A program made the position numbers and the translations under genes. Positions 48,516-59,035 of a stretch of 64,000 bases of DNA are shown here, piece after piece. Source of the DNA: Ulota crispa (Eukaryota; Streptophyta; Bryopsida; Orthotrichales; Orthotrichaceae); contig OY987244.1 in the NCBI GenBank assembly GCA_963920765.1, positions 4,032,501-4,096,500 on the forward strand. Reading direction: 5' to 3'. The notes under the pieces are model-generated. The model worked only from the letters and a program-made list of their open reading frames with translations. It was not told the origin of the DNA and did no database searches. Every line of letters begins with the position of its first letter. Position 1 is the stretch's first letter.

Positions 48516-49447
48516 TTAACTTCTAAAGGATCAAGCCATTTTTTCTGTAAAAAACACAAAAAATTGCCATTTTTGGAGAAGCAAGTACAATGGTAAGAAA
48601 AAAAAATTTTTACAATAATTCAACCATAAGATCTTACAGTAGACTACAAGAGGTACATGTGGTAAAAAATTCAGCTAAATCTACACATAAATGAGTGAGA
48701 TATTTACATCTGAATTGCGGAAAAAAGTTTTTTTTTGCTGCTGCCCAAAAATTTCAGAAGGCTTTGACCACTCTTAGATCAAAAAAATTACTCTACACAA
48801 AGTTGTGGTTTGTTTTTCCCATGTAGGAGACCAAGTTAGGTATGTGTGGGAGAATTTTCAAATCAATTGGAATTATACAACACATGGGAAAAAATAGTAA
48901 GTAAAAAGAAGTAAAGATTGAGTCAAAACACTAAATTGTTAAGAACTTAATTATAAAAATGAAAAATGCAAATCCCAACAGTTATAATGTTGTGATAAAC
49001 AATCTACATCCTTTTGTTTAGTTTTTTTTTTCCAAAATAATGAAAATTGAGTTAAAATAAAGGACTTCAAAGTTTATTTTAGAGTAGAGAATCTAGAACT
49101 GCCCACAAACAAAAACTCCTCATAACTTTCATCTCATTTATCAAAATTGAATGATTCAAAGCATCCACATCTATATAAGTCCAAAGAACCTATTTCAGAT
49201 TTTTATTTGAAAAAAATGAAATTTTTAAAGAAGTTTTTGGCTGCCTAGGGAGCAGCTTTTTCCAGATTTTCATGCTTATCTTCTTCAATAAATGTCGGAA
49301 TGAAGAAAAAATTACATTCCCACGTAGATCTATGAATTCCTCACCTTTGATAAAAGTTTCAGAAAATCACGCAAAGTAGTTTAGCCATAGGTACATGCCC
49401 GAAATCCCATTTGTCCCCCGAGGGGACAATGGTCCTTTAGGGGTTAA
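48516..49447 (+). mobile_element. Long-class TTAA-family element, 932 bp (best-preserved)
   Basis: TTAACTTCTAAAGGATC to GGTCCTTTAGGGGTTAA with the full interior. A good reference for the class. Confidence 0.9.
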
Positions 49448-50305
49448 CAAAATGCAAAAAAATGTTTGATCTATTGTGACCGGTTTTTTACTTGATATTT
49501 GGAAGGTGAAAGAAAATTCTCACTGAACCTTATTAAATAGTTATTAATTTGTATTTTAAATTGAATACAAAGGGGTGAGGAGGGAGACAAAAAGACAATT
49601 AAAATGAACCCCTTTGAATATTTTTTAAATTTAAATCTAAAATTTAAAACTAGAAGGTATATATCGCAATGAAAAAACATATACATTACATCTCCACTTA
49701 AAATCTCACCCCTATTCATTTACCTTGATAAATGGATTTACAAGACTTGTTACCCTATACAAAAGCACTTGTGGCCTTTGCTCACTAGCTTTGGCCTTGG
49801 CACACTAATGGAGTCGTCATGAGTTTATACATAGGAGTTGGTAGAGTATGTACCATCATAGTAACTCAACTATGGTGGAAGATTAAATGACCTTGCAGTC
49901 ACATGGAAACCTAAAAAATTCTTGGGATAATAAACATGGTGGTTTTTTATTGATTCAATGAGTGGGGAGATCTAAAAAACAACAAAAACTAAATTGAACA
50001 AAATGTCAAAAAAAGCTTGTTGAGATTTGAATTAACCAAATAAAACCCAATTATATTTTTGAAAAATATTTGGTTACAATATAAGTATATAGGCGATATT
50101 AGATGCAAACACCAAAAAATTAGTTGAAATGAGAAATGTAGGATTTTCATCAAGGAAGTTGAAAATTTTCTTATACATTGATTCTACTTCCTAAAAGAGA
50201 CATCAAAGATGATGTTTTGCCATATGAAACCATGTACCTTAGATAGTTAAACCACGGCTTCAATTTTAATTGAAGCTACAAATTCCCATTTTTGTCCAAT
50301 GAGGT
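49448..50305. other. Gene-free stretch
   Basis: Nothing recognised. Confidence 0.4.
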
Positions 50306-51000
50306 TTAATCCTTAAATGTCCCTGTGACATAGTAGATATGTTGCTGTATAATTGGCATTTATTACCATCAAAAAGTTTCAATTTGGGATCTCAAACAGC
50401 TCACTAAGACTACATTGATCTGTATTCCAACTTTTTTGTTAATCTCAGATGTAGTAAAGGTGTGAATCCAACCCAAATACAAGAAAAATACCTCCAGTTG
50501 TATTGATTGCAAAGGACCTTTTAGATGTTTAACCCTTAAATGACCAAGCTACTATAATACATAGTATGCATGGTGCTGTATATTTGGCATTTGCTACCAA
50601 CAAAAAGCTTTAATTTGGGATATTGACTACCTCACTAGAACGACATTGATTTATATTCTAACTTCTTTGTTGATCTCAAATGTAATAATGGTGTGGATGC
50701 ACTCCAAATACAAGAAAAATACCCCGTATTATATTGGTCACAAAGAATTGCTCAATTGTTCAAGGGTTAAGCCCTAAAGGACTAAGCATGCCGCTGCAAC
50801 CAGTACAATATAAGATATATTTCTTGTATTTGGAATGGATTCACACCTTTACTACATTTGAGATCAACAAAGAAGTTAGAGAATAGATCACAACAGTTCT
50901 AGTGAGTTACTTAAGATCCCAAGTTAAAACTTCTTACTAATAACAAATACCGATTATACAACAACGTATATACTATGTCCTATGATCCTTTAAGGGTTAA
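50306..51000. mobile_element. Chain of three short-class TTAA elements sharing junction TTAAs
   Basis: Elements 50306-50532, 50529-50770 and 50767-51000 abut with one TTAA per junction. The first two are in the same orientation (GGTGTGAATCCAACCCAAATAC type interior); the third is inverted (TTGTATTTGGAATGGATTCAC). Ends are TTAAYCCTTAAATG/TTAAGCCCTAAAGG and CCTTTAAGGGTTAA variants. Confidence 0.85.
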
Positions 51001-51538
51001 AGATTAAATAATTGAACCATTCCCAACAAACTCTTCACTCATACTCATCTCTCAAAATAAAGCTAACTTTTTCCTTCTTTGCCCAACACATATAATACAA
51101 AAGCAGTCGTTTTTATTTTTATTTTTTCTTGGTGTTTCTCTATTTATTTCCATACAAGAAGTTAAGAAATAGAGTTGAACTGAGACTTGTAGAGTGGGGA
51201 CGCGGGACTAAACCTGAGGTGCCCCTTACAAGTTTCGGTTGGTGGATATACGCGTGGCATGTATTTATACGTAGCTGTCTGGTTCCGGCCACGTATACTG
51301 ACATGCCTTACTGGTCTGGTAAAATGTCCCCCAAGAATTCTAAAAATGGTCTAAAGGATGTTGCCTACCAAAGGTGTTGTATGTATTTGTAGGAGAACTA
51401 TTTAGTACTTGATTTTTTTTTTTTTACAACAAATGTCAAAAATTTCCCAAAAAGTTCTAGTTGATCAATATTATGTTTCTAAGTGGTTTGAAATTTATAA
51501 CTCTAATGGAATTCATGTGCTATCCAAATATCCCATCT
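51001..51538. other. Gene-free stretch with a GC-richer patch
   Basis: A patch near 51180-51330 is GC-richer, with an 87-codon frame (51129-51392) that has no recognisable domain. Confidence 0.35.
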
Positions 51539-51956
51539 GTATACAACAAGGGAGTCCATATACAACACGGGAGTCCGTATACAACACAGGAGTCCGTATA
51601 CAACACGGGAGTCCGTATACAACACGGGAGTCCGTATACAACACGGGAGTCCGTATACAACACGGGAGTCCGTATACAACACGGGAGTCCGTATACAACA
51701 CGGGAGTCCGTATACAACACGGGAGTCCGTATACAACACGGGAGTCCGTATACAACACGGGAGTCCGTATACAACACGGGAGTCCGTATACAACACGGGA
51801 GTCCGTATACAACACGGGAGTCCGTATACAACACGGGAGTCCGTATACAACAAGGGAGTCCGTATACAACAAGGGAGTCCGTATACAACAAGGGAGTCCG
51901 TATACAACAAGGGAGTCCATATACAACAAGGGAGTCTGTATACAACACGGGAGTCC
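51539..51956 (+). repeat. 19-bp minisatellite, 22 units without indels
   Basis: Unit GTATACAACACGGGAGTCC repeats 22 times in exact 19-bp register. Units 4-16 are identical. Units 1 and 17-21 have AAGGG in place of ACGGG, units 2 and 21 begin ATATAC, and unit 3 has CACAGG. Several frames on both strands are open only because the unit lacks stops. TTAGGGGTTAA of a TTAA-family right end follows at 51979-51989. Confidence 0.98.
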
Positions 51957-52105
51957 GTATACAAAATAGCAACATCCTTTAGGGGTTAAAAGTCCCCACA
52001 ATTGCTCCAAATAGAAATTTCCAGAAGTAGGCCAAAATAATACTTTTGGAATAAGGAAATGAAAAACAAAGAAAATACAATGCCGGTTAAACAAAAGAAA
52101 CTCTC

Positions 52106-52200
52106 TTAACCATTAAACGTCAAGGTGGACTTTTTGAGTCGGCTAGGAATACATGGGGGCTGTGTATCCACGGTCACCCGCCCCGGCGCTTAAGGGTTAA
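52106..52200. mobile_element. 95-bp TTAA-bounded foldback
   Basis: TTAACCATTAAACGTCAAGG to CCGGCGCTTAAGGGTTAA, with GC-rich core. Confidence 0.8.
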
Positions 52201-52389
52201 ATTTAAAATAAGAAAAAAATATGAATTTTAGATGTGTTTGTTTTAAAGTTTATAGTAATTGTATGTATATGTATTTATATACATGGTAAGCAAACTCTTA
52301 TTTTAGATCTTTTAATTTGATTTCATTGTGCTGTGATGTAAGAATCTAATTTAGCTAAAAGGAGTAAATTGACTTTGTCCTTGCCTACA

Positions 52390-52484
52390 CTAACCCTTAA
52401 ATGTCGAGGCGGATGCAAAGCGTCCGCCTGGAATACACGGGGGCCGTGTATTTGCGGTCACTAGTCCTGGCGTTTAAAGGCTAA
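52390..52484. mobile_element. 95-bp TTAA-type foldback, second copy
   Basis: CTAACCCTTAAATGTCGAGG to CCTGGCGTTTAAAGGCTAA. Exactly the same length as 52106-52200 and similar in the core (GGAATACAYGGGGGCYGTGT). Confidence 0.85.
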
Positions 52485-52765
52485 ATAGCAAAATTAGGTT
52501 GCCTTAACATTACCTTATCATAAAAAGTTATCTTATGACTCATTGCTTGGCCACCTAAAGGTGCATGCAACTCCCTAAATATTAGAGTTTCACATGGTTT
52601 ATGACTTGGACATTGCTAGATTTTTTTTTGCAACATTGTTGTTGTTGTCAAACCTTTTAGAAGGTGTTTATTGCAATAACTATTGATGAAATTTACTGTA
52701 GTAAATATTTGTAGTGTATAATGTCAAGAAATTAGTGTGGAAAAACTTGATTACAATATTTTGTG
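52485..52765 (+). mobile_element. Diverged CACTRAATA-family element
   Basis: AAATTAGGTTGCCTTAACAT, TTATCTTATGACTCATTGC and AATGTCAAGAAATTAGTGTG follow the family core; both termini are worn, and the left merges with the preceding 95-bp element. Confidence 0.7.
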
Positions 52766-53364
52766 TAAAATTTCTCTTTTAGTTTTGAAAATTGTGTCAT
52801 TGAAATTTTGTGATTAGCCAATTGACCCAATGGTCTCCACATCTCCCTTGTCTTGTCTTTATATGAAAGAAGTTGTGGATTCTTTTAAAAAGGCTTTCCA
52901 TGTGGCCTTTTACTAGTGGATTTTGTGCTTATGCTTGTTGGTTGTGTGAGTATGATAACAATGTCAAACATGTTTGACAGTTGTTAGTATTCAAAAGAGT
53001 TTTACTACACAAAATTCTTAAGTTAATAAGATCTAAAATATGTAGTATGCACCATTTTGAACAACATGAAAACAATTTCAAATTAAATATCAATTGTTAA
53101 TTGCTCGTAGTTTTGATTTCAAAGTTGATTTTCTTAAGTCCTTCATTTGGTTGCCATTTGAGAAACGACTCCAAAAAATTCCATGTAGAAATCTCAAACA
53201 AGTGTCGCATCATTGAAGCTTATTTTAATCAAGTTTGTAAAATTAAGTATATATAATTTTTTATAGTTTCAATTTTCAAACACAAGTATGACTAACTGGT
53301 TATTTCTTATTCCAACATCTATAAAGGTCCCTTGCTTGTAGGCCTACACAACAATTTTTACTGT
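52766..53364. other. Gene-free stretch
   Basis: Nothing recognised. Confidence 0.4.
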
Positions 53365-53755
53365 TATACCAGCTGTTGGCACTTGCTACACTATACATTC
53401 ATCATCAAAATAATTATCTCCTCATTCTTTATAGTATTATAAAGATTGTTGATGTAATATTACAAAACTTCTTGTGACTTTAGTAGTATATCATAAAACA
53501 AAGATTGAATATGTGATACTACAAAGGTCAAGATATGGTATTATAAAGATCATTATGATTTAGTAGTCTAACTGGTTGTTGGCCCTTGCTATGTTGTCCA
53601 TTCATCATTAAAAAATTTTAGGATTTCACATGTTAAATAGAATGCAAAGTAAAAATTTCAGTTTGTCTTAAAATAGATTGGATATGTGATAGGTGAAAAT
53701 GTGAGATTACAAAGATCACTAGTAGTATGACAATGATAGTATCACATAGATCGTA
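53365..53755 (+). repeat. Second cluster of the GGTTGGCACTTGCTATG repeat
   Basis: Units begin near 53370 (GTTGGCACTTGCTACACTAT) and 53574 (GTTGGCCCTTGCTATGTTGT) and carry the same ATGTGATA/TACAAAGGTC words as 31764-32330; they lead straight into the 18-bp array. Confidence 0.75.
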
Positions 53756-53917
53756 GATGTGATATTACATGGAGGTGTGATATTACATGAAGGTGTGATA
53801 TTATATGGAGATGTGATATTACATGAAGGTGTGATATTATATGGAGATGAGATATTACATGGAGATGTGATATCACATGGAGATGTGATATCACGTGGAG
53901 GTATGGTATTACATGGA
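53756..53917 (+). repeat. 18-bp tandem repeat x9
   Basis: Unit GATGTGATATTACATGGA, nine units in register with single-base variants; it appears to be an amplification of a word already present in the larger repeat. Confidence 0.93.
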
Positions 53918-53993
53918 GGTCCTTGTGATTTAGTATTATGATATACTTTTCTCTAACGCTATTGTATACATACCATGTGGAAAGGAAGGGAAG

Positions 53994-54241
53994 GGAACCC
54001 CTGAGCGCCCACGCCATATTCACTCAAATCCATACCCTTGTGTACTTAGTTCAATAAAAGTATTACCTAAGTAGAGTCAAATAGCTTGAATTTTTTTTGA
54101 GTGGTAGTAGACACATGCGTGGAGGTACATGAAAAAGTGCAAGTCCTATGACTTTACCATCAAGAAGAGGATAATAGTCAAACATGAACATTTTTCAAAA
54201 CTGAGCAACCATTATTGGTTGTTGGGGCGCTCAGGGGTTAA
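53994..54241. mobile_element. Short-class TTAA-family element, 248 bp
   Basis: GGAACCCCTGAGCGCCCA mirrors TTGGGGCGCTCAGGGGTTAA; the right TTAA is shared with the next element. Confidence 0.8.
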
Positions 54242-55156
54242 CCCCTAAATGTCCCAAGGGTATTTTTCTTATTTTTAGAAGGCAATTTTGAAGTGTTTGA
54301 ATTGTCCCTATAAGATCATTACTAAATATTGAAACAAAATTATAGCCATTGGATCTTGAACTTCAAGGCTTCTAGATGGCGCTACCAAAAAAAATCCAAA
54401 TGGCAACACAAATTTTAAGATATTTGTGATTGAATGATGATGAGTATGGAATTTTTTGCTTTTTTTGGAGTTGCCTGAAACTTCTAATGTAAATTGGCAA
54501 CTCTTAGATACAAAATTGGAAAACAACCACCTAGGATGCTTTAGTGCTTATTGACGCTACTTCAAAACTAATTGCGCACCTTCTGAATCCATGACCACAT
54601 TTTCACAAATGAGCCTGTAATGCAATTGTCAAAACGCAATCATCTAATACAAAGAAATTTTTTAGCTTCAATTATTGACAAAAAATCATTGTGAATGAAA
54701 AAAATGAAATAGTGAATGAATTCTAGTTTTTATAACACAAACATTCTAAGTGAAATTAGTCCAAAAGCACTTTTAGATTTTGTTAAATGTCAAAATTTTA
54801 ATAAAAGGGCATTATTTGTCCAAGGGAGTGCCCAAGGGAAATCTTCACCTTGTACTCAACTTGGTGGCAGTCTTTTCAATGCAACAACTTCTCATAGACT
54901 ATGTGACACTCTTCACAACACTATTCATGACACTATTCATGATACAAAATGTATGGTTGCAGTTAACCTTCCTCCAAAAACAATCAAAATAAGATATGGA
55001 AGAAATTAAATTTGAACAACAAAACTAACTTTAGCGCGCACAACTTTTCCAAAAAAAAACCTTAAAACAATAAAAACTTGTGCCTTCAACATGGTTTCAA
55101 AAAAATCAAAATTTTATGAACACCAAAATCCGGTGCCTTGGGCATTTAGGGGTCAA
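54238..55156. mobile_element. TTAA-bounded element, 919 bp
   Basis: TTAACCCCTAAATGTCCCAAG mirrors CTTGGGCATTTAGGGGTCAA. The interior differs from the other long copies. Confidence 0.75.
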
Positions 55157-55729
55157 GGATTTTTTCTTAACAAGATACAAACATCCCCCTACCAAGAGCA
55201 CGATTAAAATAATTCGAACTAAGATTTTTCCATGCTTCTCATAATTTATATGACCCTTTCCATATGCCTTTTGCCCAACACCATTTTTTCTCTTAAATTT
55301 ATTTTTAGATCTTCAAGATTTCCTTATGGTCTTGAGAGCATGAGCCACGTGGCGCAACATCAGAGGACGGCGTCATTGTCAAGGTGGGTGTGTCTCACAT
55401 GCACCGTGAGGCCGGCTGGCCTGCAACGCACTCGGCGTTATTATTGAAGCTCTCGAAAGCTCCCAATAGTGGCCTCTAAATGATTTCTACACAACTATGA
55501 GTGATGATAATCAACAAGTTTTCATCCAATTTGGTTTCTTTCATCTCATTTTTTATTGCGCAGATTTTTATCCAATGAAACCTTGCTTCCCAAGGAAGGA
55601 AGCTTTGTATTGAGAGAAGCTATCTAGAGGAAGTTTGAGTATATGTCTATGTCAAAAACAAAAATAATACTACAAGAACAAAGCCTCTCATAGCCTAGGT
55701 GCTTGTTCAATATATTTCAGTTAACAATG
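55157..55729. other. Gene-free stretch with a GC-richer patch
   Basis: The patch near 55335-55440 (GAGGCCGGCTGGCCTGC) stands out in composition; no recognisable product. Confidence 0.35.
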
Positions 55730-55738
55730 TTATATTTA

Positions 55739-56049
55739 GGGAAAATTTCATGGATACCCGTGAAATTTGCAATATTTTCATAATATTCTTGCTTTTTGAG
55801 AAACATCACAAATATTTTTGGATCAAAAGTTTTAGGCATTTGTTTTGTTATGCATGTCACTTCCTTCTCCCTTTGTGCATACACTATTTCTTTCTTGTTA
55901 TGCACGCACACAAAGGAAGAAGGGAAGTGGCATACACAACAAAACAAATGCCTAATTTTTTTAGTCCAAGGGTATTTGTGAAATTTCTGAAAAGGTAAGG
56001 ATATCTATGAAAATATTACAAACTTTAGGGATATCCGTGAAATTTTCCC
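55739..56049. mobile_element. Mutator-like miniature element with 9-bp target duplication
   Basis: GGGAAAATTTCATGGATACC mirrors GATATCCGTGAAATTTTCCC; TTATATTTA occurs on both sides (55730-55738 and 56050-56058). A 9-bp duplication is diagnostic of Mutator-type elements. Confidence 0.92.
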
Positions 56050-56134
56050 TTATATTTACACATTGTCAATTCAACCCTTATAAAACATACTTATCCCCCA
56101 AGAGCTTGGTATTCACAAGACCTTTCCTCATATA

Positions 56135-56255
56135 CTACAAGGAAACTATGGTTGAATCTACAAAACAAAGATTGTGACCTAATCTATAATATACTGTAGA
56201 TTATGTCACAATCTTTGTCAACTTTTTTGTAAATTCGACCATGGTTTCCTTGTAG
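56135..56255. mobile_element. 121-bp foldback element
   Basis: CTACAAGGAAACTATGGTTG mirrors CGACCATGGTTTCCTTGTAG; arms continue through CAAAGATTGTGACCTAATCTA to a short central loop. Confidence 0.88.
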
Positions 56256-57578
56256 CGCGCGCATGCAAGAGTACCACTTAAATGTCGTAACTTAGACATA
56301 GGTTCTTCAATTTAACTTGGTGTGGGTCATCTATAGCACTTTATTTGCATCAGTTAATTCTTCCATCATGCTTGCTTGCAATGTGCGCATAAGAGATTTG
56401 AAGAATCAATTAATGCTTGTGCTCATATTTGAAATTGATTTTCAATGTGATAATTTCATTATTGTGATTGGCCATGCATCTATACTTGATCTCCACGTTT
56501 CCTTTTTTGTACTTAGAACTAAAATGGCTTTTAAGGATTAAATTCTAACAACATTAGTGACTTCTATTCAAATTGGCTATGAAGCTTGTGCAGTGTATTA
56601 TGGTACTTCTAGCATTTTGTAAATACCTCAGACATGTGTAGTTGAACTTCGATAAGTTTCACTTTGGATGCTCAATTAAGCTACATAATGTATGGAAGAA
56701 AAAAATTCTATCTAGCTTTTCCACAAACAAAATCATATGTCTTCTACAAATCATTATCATTTCCACTTTTCTTTCTTAATGAAATTTGAAATGACCATGA
56801 TTTCTATAAAAGAAAAAACAATAAAAAATCATACCAAATACATAATATAATTTTAAAACCTCAAAATTTCACCATATGTGCATTATAGTGCATAATATCA
56901 TAATGTTGAACCACCTTTTAGTGTCATTTAATATCTACAAAGGTGGTTGTAAGGCCTTAGCTTCATATTGCAATACAAATTTCCATTTCGAGATGCTTTT
57001 CTGAACATTTTAGATGGATCAAAACTAAGTTTTAGTAAACTTCACGTCGTCAATTTTGCTAAAAAGAAAAAATAATTGTATTGAATGTCAAAAATCATGT
57101 TGAACGGACAAAAGGTCAAAAGTGCAAAAATACGCTATGTTGGTGTCTTGATTATCTTTTTGGTATGAAATCTCATAGATAATAAAAAAATCAGACAAAA
57201 TGACTTGAGCTTAACTTAATTGTGTGGGTATACTATTAACGAAGCTACACACGAAAGTGGATGACAAATTGTAGTTTATCAATTCGTGTGATTGTGTAGA
57301 AGTCATTCATAAGCTAGTTATTGGCTTTGACCACAAGTTGAACACATCACATGTTGAAAAAAATACAATGGGCGTGCAATCAAACAAATGAATTCTCAGT
57401 GTTACACTCACTCAATGGCTTCTCTATGTGATAGTTTACTGGGCCTCCATTGACAATGTCATGCTCATGTTTGAGAAGTTGATGTTTTGTTGCATTGTAA
57501 AGGGCAAAATAAAATAAAAATATGATTGGGTGTGCATGTATCAAACTCCGGGTGTGCACATATTTGCTACAATAATGA
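56256..57578. other. Gene-free stretch
   Basis: Nothing recognised. Confidence 0.4.
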
Positions 57579-57587
57579 TTATATGAG

Positions 57588-57857
57588 AGGAAAATTTCAT
57601 GGATACTTTTGAAGTTTACCATACATTCATAGATACCCCTACTCTTTCAGAAATTTCACAATTACCCTTGGACCAAAATTTTCACGTGTTTGTTTTCTAA
57701 TGCATGTCACTTCCTTCTCCCTTTGTGCGTATAGTACTTCTTTTTTATTATGCGTGTAAAGAAAGAAGGGAAGTGGCATGCACTTGTGAAATTTCTGAAA
57801 AATCAAAAGTATTTGTGAAAATATGGCAAACTTCAGAATTACTCATGAAATCATCCC
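57588..57857. mobile_element. Mutator-like miniature element, third copy
   Basis: AGGAAAATTTCATGGATAC to ATGAAATCATCCC; flanks TTATATGAG and TTATATTAA agree at 7 of 9 positions, compatible with an aged 9-bp duplication. Confidence 0.8.
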
Positions 57858-57866
57858 TTATATTAA

Positions 57867-58122
57867 TATGCTCTGCACTATAATTAACTAGAGTTCATTA
57901 GAGTTTACTTTACCAAAGTAAACTCATGAACCATTGATACAAAAAGACGTTTACTCTATATCCTCTCTCCTTAGTATATATATATGAAACCTAAATTAAG
58001 ATATCTTCTAACTTATTTCTTCTTGCATACTTTGGTTATATATCTCTTTTGTGTTTTGTATTCCTAACAATATCAATTCCCAATTTAAAATTACAACGGC
58101 AGAGACCAAGTAAAACCCAGGA
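57867..58122. other. Gene-free stretch upstream of the SLT gene region
   Basis: AT-rich, contains TATATATATAT near 57978; nothing else recognised. Confidence 0.35.
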
Positions 58123-58226
58123 ACCGGAGCACCAAAGCACCGGACCACCAGACCACCGGAGCACCGGAACACCGGAAAACCGGACCACCGGAACACCGGA
58201 GCACCGGACCACCGAAACACCGGCAC
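58123..58226 (+). repeat. CACCGGA-type short tandem repeat
   Basis: About a dozen imperfect 8-9 bp units of CACCGGAAC/CACCGGACC type lie just before the duplicated leader region of the SLT gene. An open frame through it (PEHRTTETPAP-like) reflects composition only. Confidence 0.85.
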
Positions 58227-58337
58227 CACGCCCCGAATGCCAGTTCTCTTCGCAAAGCCAAGCGTGTCTCGCACAGCCGGATTTTAGCAGATGCTGCTGT
58301 TGTAGCGATGATCACCGACGGAGAGAGCTCTGGCGTG

Positions 58338-59035
58338 CTGGCAATAGACGGACAATCATAGCACTACAACAGTAGTACTGCATCTCGGAGGAGAAGAGAG
58401 AGCCGTGAAACGAATCATTCCACAACAGATTCTACAAAAGTTTGCCACTGTAAGTAACAGTCATTCCTAACTTAGTCGGAGAAGCAAGCCACTTTATGTA
58501 TTACGTTCGAAGGGATCGTCACCACGAATCAGTGAAGCTCTGAAGATCTCAAGCTCTTTGGATTTTTGCAATGATCTGGAGCTCTGTGAGTGAGTGTTAA
58601 GAATAGGGGACGTTAATTGTACGAGTGGCGAGTGAATTAGGGTAACTTAAGTGCCGTGCGTGACGAGTGCTGCATGCTGGCAATAGACGGACAATCATAG
58701 CACTAAAACTTTAGTACTGCATCTCGGAGGAGAAGAGAGAGCCGTGAAAGGGAATCATTCCACAACAGATTCTTCAAAAGTTTGCCACTGTAAGTAGTAA
58801 TCATTCCTAACTTAGTCGGAGAAGCAAGCCACTTCAATTATGTGCTGCGTTCTCTCAAAGGGATCGTCACCACGAATCAGTGAAGCTCTGAAGATTTTGA
58901 GCTCCTTGGACTTTTGCAATGATCTAAAGCTGTGTGAGTGAGTGTTGAGAACAGGCCAGGGGACGTTAATTGTAGGAGTGGCGAGTGAGGTAGGGTAACT
59001 TAAGTGCCGTGCGTGACGAGTGCTGCATTCATAGC
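58338..59035 (+). repeat. Two-copy tandem duplication (about 340 bp) upstream of the SLT gene
   Basis: CTGGCAATAGACGGACAATC begins both copies (58338 and 58677), and GCCGTGCGTGACGAGTGCTG closes both. Each copy carries CCACTGTAAGT, a good splice donor (GT at 58450 and 58790), so a leader exon may have been duplicated. Differences between copies are few. Confidence 0.88.

Noticed and set aside
51539..51956. CRISPR-like array
   Set aside because: The 19-bp units are contiguous with no unique spacers, and the genome is a plant nuclear genome.
51409..52094. Long overlapping open frames on both strands (up to 193 codons) at the 19-bp array
   Set aside because: The 19-bp unit simply lacks stop codons in several frames; the predicted repeats are translation of a minisatellite.
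53742..54023. Repetitive HVISHLHVISHLH-type frame
   Set aside because: Translation of the 18-bp tandem repeat.
58008..58375. Repetitive frames on both strands (PVFRWSG type and PEHRTT type)
   Set aside because: Product of the CACCGGA short tandem repeat; no start context or conserved domain.
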